NCBI RefSeq assembly: GCF_035181385.1
Contig: NZ_JAXCJK010000001.1
Coordinates: 744,001-808,000 of the forward strand
Direction: 5' to 3'
Length of the DNA stretch: 64,000 nt
DNA from: Moraxella sp035181385
Lineage (GTDB): Bacteria > Pseudomonadota > Gammaproteobacteria > Pseudomonadales > Moraxellaceae
Made by a program: the position numbers and the translations under genes. The notes beneath the pieces were generated by a model, which made no database searches, had not been told where the DNA came from, and saw nothing but the letters and a program-made list of their open reading frames with translations. Positions within the stretch are counted from its first letter, which is position 1. Each line of letters begins with the position of its first letter. This document shows positions 25,927 to 33,619 of this stretch, piece by piece.

Positions 25927-26334
25927 CTATGGATTTTGCACTAAAATACCACACTCATTGGCAATTTTTTGAGCTTTTTTATCAAAAGTCAAAAATTTTA
26001 CATTATCAAATTGAGTTGCTTGATAGGCAATCACGCCATCTGCAAAATCGCCATTTAACTCCAAAAATTTTAAGGCAAATTGAACAGCAGAAAAATTGGT
26101 AAGGCTAATATTGGGTGAATTTATTAAAGTTTGTATAATGGTTAAAATTACCGAATTATCCAATTTGATTGTTTTACGAAACACCCAATATAATTCACAT
26201 AATGTTTCTGATGTAATCACAAGCTGATAATCCTTATTTTCAAAATAAGGTTCAACCAATTTGGTTTGCTCTATATCATCTGTATGAAAATAACGCAATA
26301 AAACATTGGTATCTACTACAAAAGTTTGTTTCAT
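25927..26334 (-). CDS. PIN-domain (VapC-like) toxin
   Basis: A 135-residue PIN ribonuclease. The acidic metal-binding residues are visible: Asp8 in VVDTNVLLRYF, the Glu in TSETLCELYWVFRK, the Asp in DFADGVIAYQ and the Asp in LTFDKKAQKIA. VapC-type toxins cleave tRNA or rRNA when freed from their antitoxin. Its start overlaps the stop of the upstream 83-residue gene by 4 bp (ATGA), a typical toxin-antitoxin coupling. It lies between trpB and trpA on the same strand and is clearly more AT-rich than they are. Confidence 0.88.
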   Translation of the reverse strand: MKQTFVVDTNVLLRYFHTDDIEQTKLVEPYFENKDYQLVITSETLCELYWVFRKTIKLDNSVILTIIQTLINSPNISLTNFSAVQFALKFLELNGDFADGVIAYQATQFDNVKFLTFDKKAQKIANECGILVQNP

Positions 26335-26582
26335 TTTATCATTGCCCTTTGTATAATACCTTGATGAATACCATTTTCAATCTCTTCATCAGTCAAAGGC
26401 TTGGGGTGATATTGATTTAAAATCCCTTTTAACTCACGAACATCATCAAATGTCACCGCTTTTTTAATTTTGGTTTCAACCATAATTTCATCATTTTGAT
26501 GTTTGCTAATAAAGCCTTCAATTACCGTTTTTAACTCTTCAATTAAATAATTGTCTGCGGTTACTACAAGTTGTGTTTGCAT
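26331..26582 (-). CDS. Probable antitoxin of the PIN toxin
   Basis: An 83-residue protein from the ATG at 26582, preceded by GGAG; the frame also extends to 26594. By position (directly before and overlapping the PIN toxin) it should be the antitoxin. The sequence does not match a classical AbrB, Phd or MetJ-type VapB that I recognise: residues 1-30 (VVTADNYLIEELKTVIEGF) suggest a helical N-terminus and the C-terminal half contains PLTDEEIENGIHQGI, similar in style to toxin-binding tails. The gene starts 12 bp after the trpB stop. The role is inferred from context. Confidence 0.7.
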   Translation of the reverse strand: MQTQLVVTADNYLIEELKTVIEGFISKHQNDEIMVETKIKKAVTFDDVRELKGILNQYHPKPLTDEEIENGIHQGIIQRAMIK

Positions 26583-26594
26583 AATTACTCCCAT

Positions 26595-27800
26595 TTAATC
26601 CAAGCCAATCCCATCCACCGTCATCACCGTATGCAAATCTTTATCGCCACGCCCTGATAAATTGATGACAATGGATTTGTCCTGCCCCAATGTCTTGGCA
26701 AGTTTTAGACCATACGCAATGGCGTGCGAGCTTTCCAACGCTGGGATAATGCCTTCGGTTTTGGTCAAAATACGAAAGGCTTCTAGTGCTTCATTATCAT
26801 CAATTACCACATAATTCACACGCCCCATATCCTTTAAAAAGCTGTGTTCAGGTCCTACCCCAGGGTAGTCAAGCCCTGCTGATATACTGTGCGTTTCTAT
26901 GATTTGTCCGTCATCATCTGCCATAAGATAGGTGCGATTACCGTGGAGTACGCCCACTTTTCCTGCATTCAAAGGTGCAGAATGCTTGCCAGTCGCCACA
27001 CCATAGCCACCTGCTTCCACACCATACATCTGCACATCTTTATCGTTCAAAAACTCATAAAATAGCCCCATTGCATTTGAGCCACCGCCGACACACGCCA
27101 CCAACGCATCAGGTAATTTATCTTCTTTTTCAAGATGTTGTATTTTGGCTTCACGCCCAATAATCGCTTGAAAATCTCGCACCAAAAGCGGATAAGGGTG
27201 CGGGCCTGCCACCGTGCCAATCACATAATAAGTGTCGTCCACATTGGTTACCCAGTCTCGCATCGCTTCATTCATCGCATCTTTTAATGTGCGAGAACCA
27301 CTTGTTACAGGCACGACTGTTGCCCCCAAAAGTTTCATACGATAAACATTCATTTTTTGGCGTTCTACATCGTCCGCCCCCATATAGACCACGCATTCTA
27401 GCCCAAGCCGTGCGGCGATTGTCGCTGTTGCCACGCCGTGTTGCCCTGCCCCTGTCTCAGCGATGATACGCCTTTTACCGACAAGTTTGGCAAGTAGTGC
27501 CTGTCCAATGGTATTATTAACTTTGTGAGCCCCTGTGTGGTTTAAATCTTCTCGTTTAAGATAAATTTTTGCACCGCCTGTCTTTGCTGTTAAGCGTTTG
27601 GCAAAATACAAAGGCGTGGGACGACCCACATAATTCACCAAATCATCATTATATTCTGCCCAAAATTCTGGGTTATTTTTGACCGATAAATAAATGCGTT
27701 CTAGCTCTTCTAACGCACTCATCAATGTCTCGGACACAAAGCATCCACCGTGTATACCAAAATGCCCTGTGGTGTTTGGGAATTGAGTGTAGTCTGTCAT
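26595..27800 (-). CDS. trpB: Tryptophan synthase beta subunit
   Basis: A PLP enzyme that joins indole to serine to make tryptophan. The 401 residues include the N-terminal GHFGIHGGCFVSETL, the PLP lysine at about residue 93 in LNHTGAHKVNN, the ammonia/indole-site ETGAGQHGVATA, the phosphate loop CVGGGSNAMG and the C-terminal SGRGDKD. The SDR gene lies 59 bp upstream and the toxin-antitoxin pair follows after 12 bp, so trpB no longer adjoins either trpF or trpA. Confidence 0.97.
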   Translation of the reverse strand: MTDYTQFPNTTGHFGIHGGCFVSETLMSALEELERIYLSVKNNPEFWAEYNDDLVNYVGRPTPLYFAKRLTAKTGGAKIYLKREDLNHTGAHKVNNTIGQALLAKLVGKRRIIAETGAGQHGVATATIAARLGLECVVYMGADDVERQKMNVYRMKLLGATVVPVTSGSRTLKDAMNEAMRDWVTNVDDTYYVIGTVAGPHPYPLLVRDFQAIIGREAKIQHLEKEDKLPDALVACVGGGSNAMGLFYEFLNDKDVQMYGVEAGGYGVATGKHSAPLNAGKVGVLHGNRTYLMADDDGQIIETHSISAGLDYPGVGPEHSFLKDMGRVNYVVIDDNEALEAFRILTKTEGIIPALESSHAIAYGLKLAKTLGQDKSIVINLSGRGDKDLHTVMTVDGIGLD

Positions 27801-27859
27801 AATAAAGTGCCTTTTAAAATATAACTTAAATGATTAAAAATATTGCCAAGGTCAAAAAT

Positions 27860-28612
27860 TTACAAATCCTTAACCACCGTCAGCCCTGCAAAAGTTTGAG
27901 CAACAGGCATTACTTCTAGTCGGTTAATGTTAATATGGGGCGGTAAATTGACGATATAATGTACCATATCGGCAATGTCTTCTGGGCGGATATAGTCCAC
28001 TTTTTCATACAGCTTGCTTGCTTTTTCATTATCGCCTTTAAAGCGGATATGGCTAAATTCTGTACCACCACAAAGCCCTGGTTCTATATTGGTAACACGG
28101 ATATTTTTGCCAATCAAATCAGCACGCAAATTTAAACTAAACTGCTTAACAAATGCCTTACTCGCCCCATAAATATTCGCCCCAAAATACGGATAATTGC
28201 CTGCGGTTGAGCCGATATTAATCACAAGTCCGCTGTTTTTGGCAACCATTTTTGGCAAAACCAAGTTGGTTATACTAACAAGCCCTGTGATATTGGTATT
28301 TATCATTGCTTGCCAATCGCTAATATCTGCTTTGTCAGCACTTTCTAAACCAAGTGCCAATCCTGCGTTATTGATAAGCACATCAATATTATTTAATAAC
28401 GCTTTATCAAGGCTATCTAAGGCGGATTTGGTATCATCTAAGTTACCAATATCAAAACACAAAGGGATAAACTGCTCGCCCAATTCTGCTTTAATATCGC
28501 TAAGTTTATCGGCTCGTCTGCCTGTACCGATAATGGTGTGGTTGTCTTTGATAAGGCGTTTTGCCATTGCCAAGCCAAAGCCTGATGTTACGCCTGTGAT
28601 TAGAATGTTCAT
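27860..28612 (-). CDS. Short-chain dehydrogenase, YdfG-like
   Basis: A 250-residue classical SDR oxidoreductase. The nucleotide-binding GVTSGFGLAMAKRL (about 7-20), NNAGLALG (about 80), the catalytic Ser in INIGSTAGNYPY and the YGASKAFVKQF Tyr-Lys pair are all present. The overall pattern, including IEPGLCGGTEFSHIRFKGD and the C-terminal HININRLEVMP, matches YdfG-type NADP-dependent 3-hydroxy acid dehydrogenases that act on serine and 3-hydroxypropionate-type substrates. AAGGA lies 8 nt before the ATG. It sits between trpF and trpB without an obvious role in tryptophan synthesis. Confidence 0.88.
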   Translation of the reverse strand: MNILITGVTSGFGLAMAKRLIKDNHTIIGTGRRADKLSDIKAELGEQFIPLCFDIGNLDDTKSALDSLDKALLNNIDVLINNAGLALGLESADKADISDWQAMINTNITGLVSITNLVLPKMVAKNSGLVINIGSTAGNYPYFGANIYGASKAFVKQFSLNLRADLIGKNIRVTNIEPGLCGGTEFSHIRFKGDNEKASKLYEKVDYIRPEDIADMVHYIVNLPPHININRLEVMPVAQTFAGLTVVKDL

Positions 28613-28641
28613 AGCTTTTTCCTTATTTAATCTTTAAAAAA

Positions 28642-29256
28642 TTACATAGAATTCTCAATACGCTGTAATTGCTTTAATTTTTGTTTAGCTAAATTTCTAA
28701 TTTTTTTACCAAAATCATCTGTTGTGAATTTTTTCAAAATATCTTTATCGCTTGTCTTGTCAATAATAATTTGAAATAAAACATTTGTTTGATAATTTTT
28801 AGAAAAATCAAAACATTCTTTTAGTAATTCAGCAGTTAAAATATTTGACGACAAAGCATTTATTAAGCGATGTTGCTCAATCAATTTAACCGCCCAATCA
28901 CCAAAATTAAGCAATTCTTTCTTTAAAAACTCATATTGTTTTGATGTTATTTTTCCACATTCAAACAGCATTTTTAATGCCGAACCTGCCATAAGGTTAT
29001 CATCATCTTGTTGTGCCAATATAATGAATTGCTCAATTTGTAAATCGCTAAAATTTTGATGTTTTTGAATAAAACTTAAAAAACAACCATAACGAAAATG
29101 TTCTGTATTTTTATCATCGCCTTGATGAAATTTTTCAAATTGCAATGTCAATAATTTGGGCGTTAAAAATCCAAAATCCAACCAATTTGAATGATAATTT
29201 AGGCATTTTAACATTTTACCAATGTCTTTTGTTACTATAAAATTATGAGTTGTCAT
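28642..29256 (-). CDS. Unknown AT-rich protein between trpF and the SDR gene
   Basis: A 204-residue protein I do not recognise. It is predicted mostly helical, with repeated amphipathic segments (DLQIEQFIILAQQDDD, GSALKMLFECGKITSKQYEF, AELLKECFDF) that recall HEAT-like or ankyrin-like helical repeats, and it ends in a basic stretch KIRNLAKQKLKQL. There is no signal peptide or membrane segment. Its ATG overlaps the trpF stop by 4 bp, so it is translationally coupled to trpF. It is very AT-rich compared with its neighbours, consistent with recent acquisition. Confidence 0.75.
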   Translation of the reverse strand: MTTHNFIVTKDIGKMLKCLNYHSNWLDFGFLTPKLLTLQFEKFHQGDDKNTEHFRYGCFLSFIQKHQNFSDLQIEQFIILAQQDDDNLMAGSALKMLFECGKITSKQYEFLKKELLNFGDWAVKLIEQHRLINALSSNILTAELLKECFDFSKNYQTNVLFQIIIDKTSDKDILKKFTTDDFGKKIRNLAKQKLKQLQRIENSM

Positions 29257-29903
29257 AATTTTCTCAAACTCTCCATAAACCCACCCATTTTAACCGCACA
29301 CTTTACCCCCTTTTTCTTTTCAATACCACCACTGACATCAACGCCTTTAATTTTTGCTATTAACGATTGATTACCCACAACATCGCCAATGTTATTAGAA
29401 TTTAGTCCGCCTGCCAAATAAATGGGCAATGGCGAATTGTCAGGGATTTTATCCCAATCAAATCTTTGTCCTGTACCGCCAAAGGTTTTGTCGTTAAAAG
29501 TATCCAAAATCACCCCACTTGCCCCACAATCTGCCAATGCTTGGATTTGATTTAAAATACTGTCGCTATCATCACAAGGCTTAACACGAATGGCTTTTAT
29601 CCAGCGTTTGTTTATCATATTGGCAAGCTTTTGGCACTCATCTGCGGTTTCATCGCCGTGAAATTGAATAATATCAAATTTAACTTGATTTGCCAGTTGA
29701 GTAAGTTTTGTTTGTGCCATATTCACCACAAGGGCAACAATCGTGGTAAAGGCAGGGATTTTTTGACACAACACAACCGCTTTATCACAATCAACATAGC
29801 GTGGACTTTTTGGATAAAACACAAGCCCTATCGCACTCACGCCAAGCTGTGTAGCAACTTCAATATCGCTTTGATTGGTTAATCCGCAAAATTTTATTTG
29901 CAT
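29253..29903 (-). CDS. trpF: Phosphoribosylanthranilate isomerase
   Basis: Isomerises phosphoribosylanthranilate to CdRP in tryptophan synthesis. The general base Cys in IKFCGLTN and the acid Asp in GVILDTFNDKTFGGTG are present, with YLAGGLNSNN and GVDVSGGIEKKKGVK forming the phosphate site. The ATG at 29903 puts the Cys at residue 6, close to the family norm of 7; a longer start (29924) overlaps the stop of the DUF4230 gene by 4 bp, and coupling may favour it instead. The following unknown gene overlaps its stop. Confidence 0.95.
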   Translation of the reverse strand: MQIKFCGLTNQSDIEVATQLGVSAIGLVFYPKSPRYVDCDKAVVLCQKIPAFTTIVALVVNMAQTKLTQLANQVKFDIIQFHGDETADECQKLANMINKRWIKAIRVKPCDDSDSILNQIQALADCGASGVILDTFNDKTFGGTGQRFDWDKIPDNSPLPIYLAGGLNSNNIGDVVGNQSLIAKIKGVDVSGGIEKKKGVKCAVKMGGFMESLRKL

Positions 29904-29920
29904 TTTATTCTCGCTTTTCA

Positions 29921-30574
29921 TCATCTAACCAATTGGCACGCCCCTGCACCCTGACTCACAACATCGACCGTTGCCCCTGTTAGCACGAATAAACCCTTAA
30001 TTTGTTCGGCAGCATTACTGGCCGCCATCGTCATGATGCCACCTTGGCAAGCTTTTTTTAACACTTCGATTTTGGCAGAAGCTTGTGCTTCACTTAAAAT
30101 CTTTGGGTCATTATCTGCCATACCAAACAGCCCAGTTTGCCAATCATAGACCCCTAAATCATCCAAATATACCTCAAACACCTCTGATGGTGGCACGCTA
30201 ATGGTGATATGTGTAACAGGTTCATCATTAACATCTTGTTTTTGGATAACTTGCACCATTTCAGGGGTAAGTTTTGATAAATCAACCCCTGCCAGCACTC
30301 GCCCATGTGCCACAAACAACCCTTTTTGTTTATCTTGCCAAAGTTTTTGCCAAGTACCTACCTTGTTTGCTGTAATGATGGTATCCACCCCAAAGGCCGC
30401 CGACTGTAGACGAGCAAGCTTTTGAACATCAGTAATCACGCCCTCACGAGTGATTGCTTGCACCTGCGAAGTGTTCGACTTGTCATAAAGCACTTTGCCA
30501 AATATGCCTATCGCCATCAGCAAAACCATCAAAAGCACCGCCCGAAAGAAAGAAAATTGAGAACCAGTCGCCAT
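29921..30574 (-). CDS. DUF4230 membrane-anchored protein
   Basis: About 217 residues with an N-terminal transmembrane helix (about 10-29, FFRAVLLMVLLMAIGIFG) and a periplasmic DUF4230 domain containing a mixed alpha/beta region (VTHITISVPPSEVFEVYLDDLG) and a C-terminal TMAASNAAEQIKGLFVLTGA. The function of the family is not known. AGGAGG precedes two consecutive ATGs; the second (30574) has the better spacing. It heads the trpF transcription unit, divergent from proS, and its stop overlaps the longer trpF start, so the two are probably translated together. Confidence 0.8.
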   Translation of the reverse strand: MATGSQFSFFRAVLLMVLLMAIGIFGKVLYDKSNTSQVQAITREGVITDVQKLARLQSAAFGVDTIITANKVGTWQKLWQDKQKGLFVAHGRVLAGVDLSKLTPEMVQVIQKQDVNDEPVTHITISVPPSEVFEVYLDDLGVYDWQTGLFGMADNDPKILSEAQASAKIEVLKKACQGGIMTMAASNAAEQIKGLFVLTGATVDVVSQGAGACQLVR

Positions 30575-30676
30575 CATCGCCTCCTAATATTTATTTTTAA
30601 GATTTTATAAGATATAAGAAATGTAACACAAAACCAAGATAATGAGTAAATTTTTTCAAAAATTTTAAAATTTAAG

Positions 30677-30706
30677 TTGCACAAGTGGTGAATATTGCCT
30701 TAATAT
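30677..30706 (+). promoter_or_regulatory. Probable promoter of proS
   Basis: A -35 TTGCAC at 30677-30682 and a -10 TAATAT at 30701-30706 with an 18-bp spacer, about 37 nt before the proS start. Confidence 0.5.
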
Positions 30707-30742
30707 AGCGTATTTCTCGTTTTATTTTTATTAAGGGTTGTT

Positions 30743-32470
30743 ATGAAAGCCAGTCAATTTACCTTTGCCACCTTAAAAGAAACGCCAAGCGATGCCGACA
30801 TCGTATCTAGCCAGCTGATGGTGCGAGCAGGCCTCATTCGTAAACTTGCCTCAGGATTGTATGTGTGGATGCCAGCAGGCTTAAGAGTGCTAAAACGAGT
30901 AGAAAAAATCGTTCGTGAAGAGATGGAAGGCATTAACGCCCAAGAACTGCTCATGCCTGTAACTCAGCCTGCCGAACTGTGGCAAGAATCTGGTCGTTGG
31001 GAAGATTATGGCGCAGAATTACTACGCTTTAAAGACCGCCATGGTCGTGATTTCGTACTAGGACCTACACACGAAGAAGTCATTACTGATATTGCTCGCA
31101 ATGAATTAAAGAGTTACAAACAACTACCAACCACTTATTATCAAATTCAAACCAAATTTCGTGACGAAATTCGCCCACGCTTTGGGGTAATGCGTGCCAG
31201 AGAATTTACCATGAAAGATGCTTATTCTTTTCATATTGATAAAGAAAGTCTGGCAAAAACCTACCAAGATATGCACGACGCATACAGCCGAATCTTTACC
31301 AGATTGGGGCTCAATTTCCGTGCAGTGCAAGCAGATACTGGCTCCATTGGTGGTTTTGCCAGTCATGAATTTCATGTGTTGGCCGACAGCGGAGAAGATG
31401 ATATCGCTTTTTCTAGCGGATCAGATTTTGCCGCCAATATTGAGCTTGCCGAAGCCATTTGCACAGATGAGCGTAAAGCCCCAGCCCAAGAGCGTCATGA
31501 TGTTGATACGCCAAATATGTCAACTTGCGAAGAGGTCGCCAAGCACCTAGATATTCCATTGTCTTGCACAGTAAAAACGCTCATCGTCAAAGGCTCATAT
31601 TCAAAAGACAATCCTCAAATGCCAAAATTGGTTGCCCTAGTTCTGCGTGGTGACCACGAACTCAATGAAATCAAAGCTGAGAAAATCAATGAGGTTCACA
31701 CTCCTTTTACCATGGCCACCGAAGAAGAAATAAAAGACGCAGGCCTCATCAAAGGCTATATCAGCGTAGACCTAGAACAACATGGCATTCCTGTGTTTGT
31801 TGACCACAGTGCTGCTGCATTGTCTGACTTTGTCTGTGGTGCCAATACAGCAGACAAGCATACTGTCGGTATGAACTGGGAAAGAGATGCCAAAATTACA
31901 AGTATCGTTGACATTCGCAATGTTGTTAATGGCGACATCAGCCCAGATGGTCAAGGCGTGATTTCCATCAAACGAGGCATTGAGGTTGGGCATATTTTCC
32001 AGCTTGGCGATAAATACTCTGATGCATTAGGCTGCAAGGTATTGGGCAAAGAAGGTAAGCCTGTTACCCTAATGATGGGTTGTTATGGCATCGGCGTAAG
32101 TCGCATTATTGCTGCCGCCATAGAACAAAATCATGATGAAAATGGCATCATTTGGGCAGACACACCAAACCCTAATGATAACATCGCACCATTCACTGTT
32201 GCTATTGTGCCAATGCGTTCAAAAGATGGCTCCGCTGAGACAAAAGCAGAAGAACTGTACCAAACCCTAAAAGATAAAGGGGTTAATGTATTGCTAGATG
32301 ATCGAGATGAGCGTCCTGGTGTAAAATTTGCCGACCTCGAACTCATTGGTATTCCGCATCGTATCGTTGTATCCGAAAGAAACCTCGCTGAAGAAAAATA
32401 CGAATATGTCAAACGCACCAATGGCGAAAAAATCATGCTAAGCCTTGATGAGATTTTGGCAAAATTTTAA
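30743..32470 (+). CDS. proS: Prolyl-tRNA synthetase
   Basis: A class II aminoacyl-tRNA synthetase of 575 residues of the bacterial type. Motif 1 region (KLASGLYVWMPAGLRVLKRVE), motif 2 (IRPRFGVMRAREFTMKDAYSF) and motif 3 (CYGIGVSRIIAAAIEQ) are present, with the editing insertion of about 180 residues between motifs 2 and 3 (roughly 220-400) that removes mischarged Ala-tRNA. The C-terminal anticodon-binding domain starts at about 480. TAAGGG precedes the ATG. Confidence 0.97.
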   Translation: MKASQFTFATLKETPSDADIVSSQLMVRAGLIRKLASGLYVWMPAGLRVLKRVEKIVREEMEGINAQELLMPVTQPAELWQESGRWEDYGAELLRFKDRHGRDFVLGPTHEEVITDIARNELKSYKQLPTTYYQIQTKFRDEIRPRFGVMRAREFTMKDAYSFHIDKESLAKTYQDMHDAYSRIFTRLGLNFRAVQADTGSIGGFASHEFHVLADSGEDDIAFSSGSDFAANIELAEAICTDERKAPAQERHDVDTPNMSTCEEVAKHLDIPLSCTVKTLIVKGSYSKDNPQMPKLVALVLRGDHELNEIKAEKINEVHTPFTMATEEEIKDAGLIKGYISVDLEQHGIPVFVDHSAAALSDFVCGANTADKHTVGMNWERDAKITSIVDIRNVVNGDISPDGQGVISIKRGIEVGHIFQLGDKYSDALGCKVLGKEGKPVTLMMGCYGIGVSRIIAAAIEQNHDENGIIWADTPNPNDNIAPFTVAIVPMRSKDGSAETKAEELYQTLKDKGVNVLLDDRDERPGVKFADLELIGIPHRIVVSERNLAEEKYEYVKRTNGEKIMLSLDEILAKF

Positions 32471-32494
32471 TCAATTTTCATCGCCAAAGTTATA

Positions 32495-32528
32495 AAAAAA
32501 TAGGCTTAATATATTAAGCCTATTTTTT
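32495..32528. terminator. Bidirectional terminator
   Basis: A 16-bp near-perfect palindrome arm with TAGGCTTAA pairing with TTAAGCCTA, flanked by A6 and T6. It separates proS (plus) from the convergent Epd-like gene (minus). Confidence 0.85.
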
Positions 32529-32557
32529 ACCTATTAAACACAAGTTTGATTTTAAAA

Positions 32558-33619
32558 TCAGCACCTTGCCAATGCCAAGCACATATCAAGCAAACGGTTG
32601 GCATAGCCCCACTCATTATCATACCATGCAAAAACCTTAATTTGCCCATTTGCCTGCATGATTTGCCCACCATCAATGACAAGAGAATGAGAATCACCAA
32701 CAAAATCACTAGAAACAAGCGGTTCATCGGTATAACCCATAATACCAACGAGACTGTCTTGACTGACTTGTCTTAAAAAATCTGCCACCATTTCCACATT
32801 TACAGACTGTCCAAAAGCAATATTCACATCAATTGCCGCCACATTAATGGTGGGTACTCTAATAGAATGCCCATTGATTTTCCCTTTTAAAAATGGCAAC
32901 ACACGCTCGGTAGCGCTGATACTGCTTGATGTTGTAGGAATGATGTTATGGCTAGCAGCCCTTGCCCTGCGTAAGTCCCGATGATTTTGATCCAAAACAT
33001 TTTGGTCAGCAGTAACAGCATGAATCTCTGTCATCATCACACCATCAATACCAAAGCGTTCATTGAGTACAAAAAGTAGCGGTGCAAGTGCCTGCGTGGT
33101 ACAAGAAACGCTTGAAATAATGGGTAGATCACGGCTTAGCAAATCATCATTCACACCCATGACAATGCTCGCATCTACGCTATCAAAAGGAGCGGCCCCC
33201 ACAATGACTTGTCCTGCCCCTGATGTCAGGTGATATGCTGCATCTAAATACGAGCGAAATTTTCCTGTACATTCCAATGCCACATCAATGCCCAAATCCA
33301 GCCAAGGCAACTGGCTGGGGTTTGCTTGATTGAGCAATAAAATCTGCCAATACTTATCGTCTTTTGATAAAGATAAAAAAGTTTTGTCTTCTTGGTGAAT
33401 GATTGTAGCTTGTACACCCAAACTGGATAATCTACCATGCGTAGAATCAAATTTTAATAGATGCAAAAGCAGTTCAAAGTCTGCCACATCATTGATGGCG
33501 ACTATTTCAATATCATCAAATTCATCTGCCCGCTTAATAAAGGCACGCAGTACATTTCTGCCAATTCGTCCAAATCCATTAATCGCCAGACGAAGTTTTG
33601 ATTGTTTATCGCCCATCAT
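32558..33619 (-). CDS. epd: GAPDH-superfamily dehydrogenase, erythrose-4-phosphate dehydrogenase-like
   Basis: A 353-residue member of the glyceraldehyde-3-phosphate dehydrogenase superfamily. The Rossmann start INGFGRIGRNVLRAFI, the catalytic Cys in SVSCTTQ and the His in TEIHAV are present. The substrate loop LRRARAASHNIIPT resembles Epd (LRRTRAAS) rather than GAPDH (WRGGRGAS), suggesting oxidation of erythrose 4-phosphate to 4-phosphoerythronate for vitamin B6 synthesis; PdxB, the next enzyme, is at 59.1 kb. The usual Asn after SCTT is Gln. Its start overlaps the end of the helicase gene by 14 bp, and GAGGTGA gives a strong ribosome site. A role in gluconeogenesis as GAPDH is not excluded. 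Confidence 0.82.
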   Translation of the reverse strand: MMGDKQSKLRLAINGFGRIGRNVLRAFIKRADEFDDIEIVAINDVADFELLLHLLKFDSTHGRLSSLGVQATIIHQEDKTFLSLSKDDKYWQILLLNQANPSQLPWLDLGIDVALECTGKFRSYLDAAYHLTSGAGQVIVGAAPFDSVDASIVMGVNDDLLSRDLPIISSVSCTTQALAPLLFVLNERFGIDGVMMTEIHAVTADQNVLDQNHRDLRRARAASHNIIPTTSSSISATERVLPFLKGKINGHSIRVPTINVAAIDVNIAFGQSVNVEMVADFLRQVSQDSLVGIMGYTDEPLVSSDFVGDSHSLVIDGGQIMQANGQIKVFAWYDNEWGYANRLLDMCLALARC

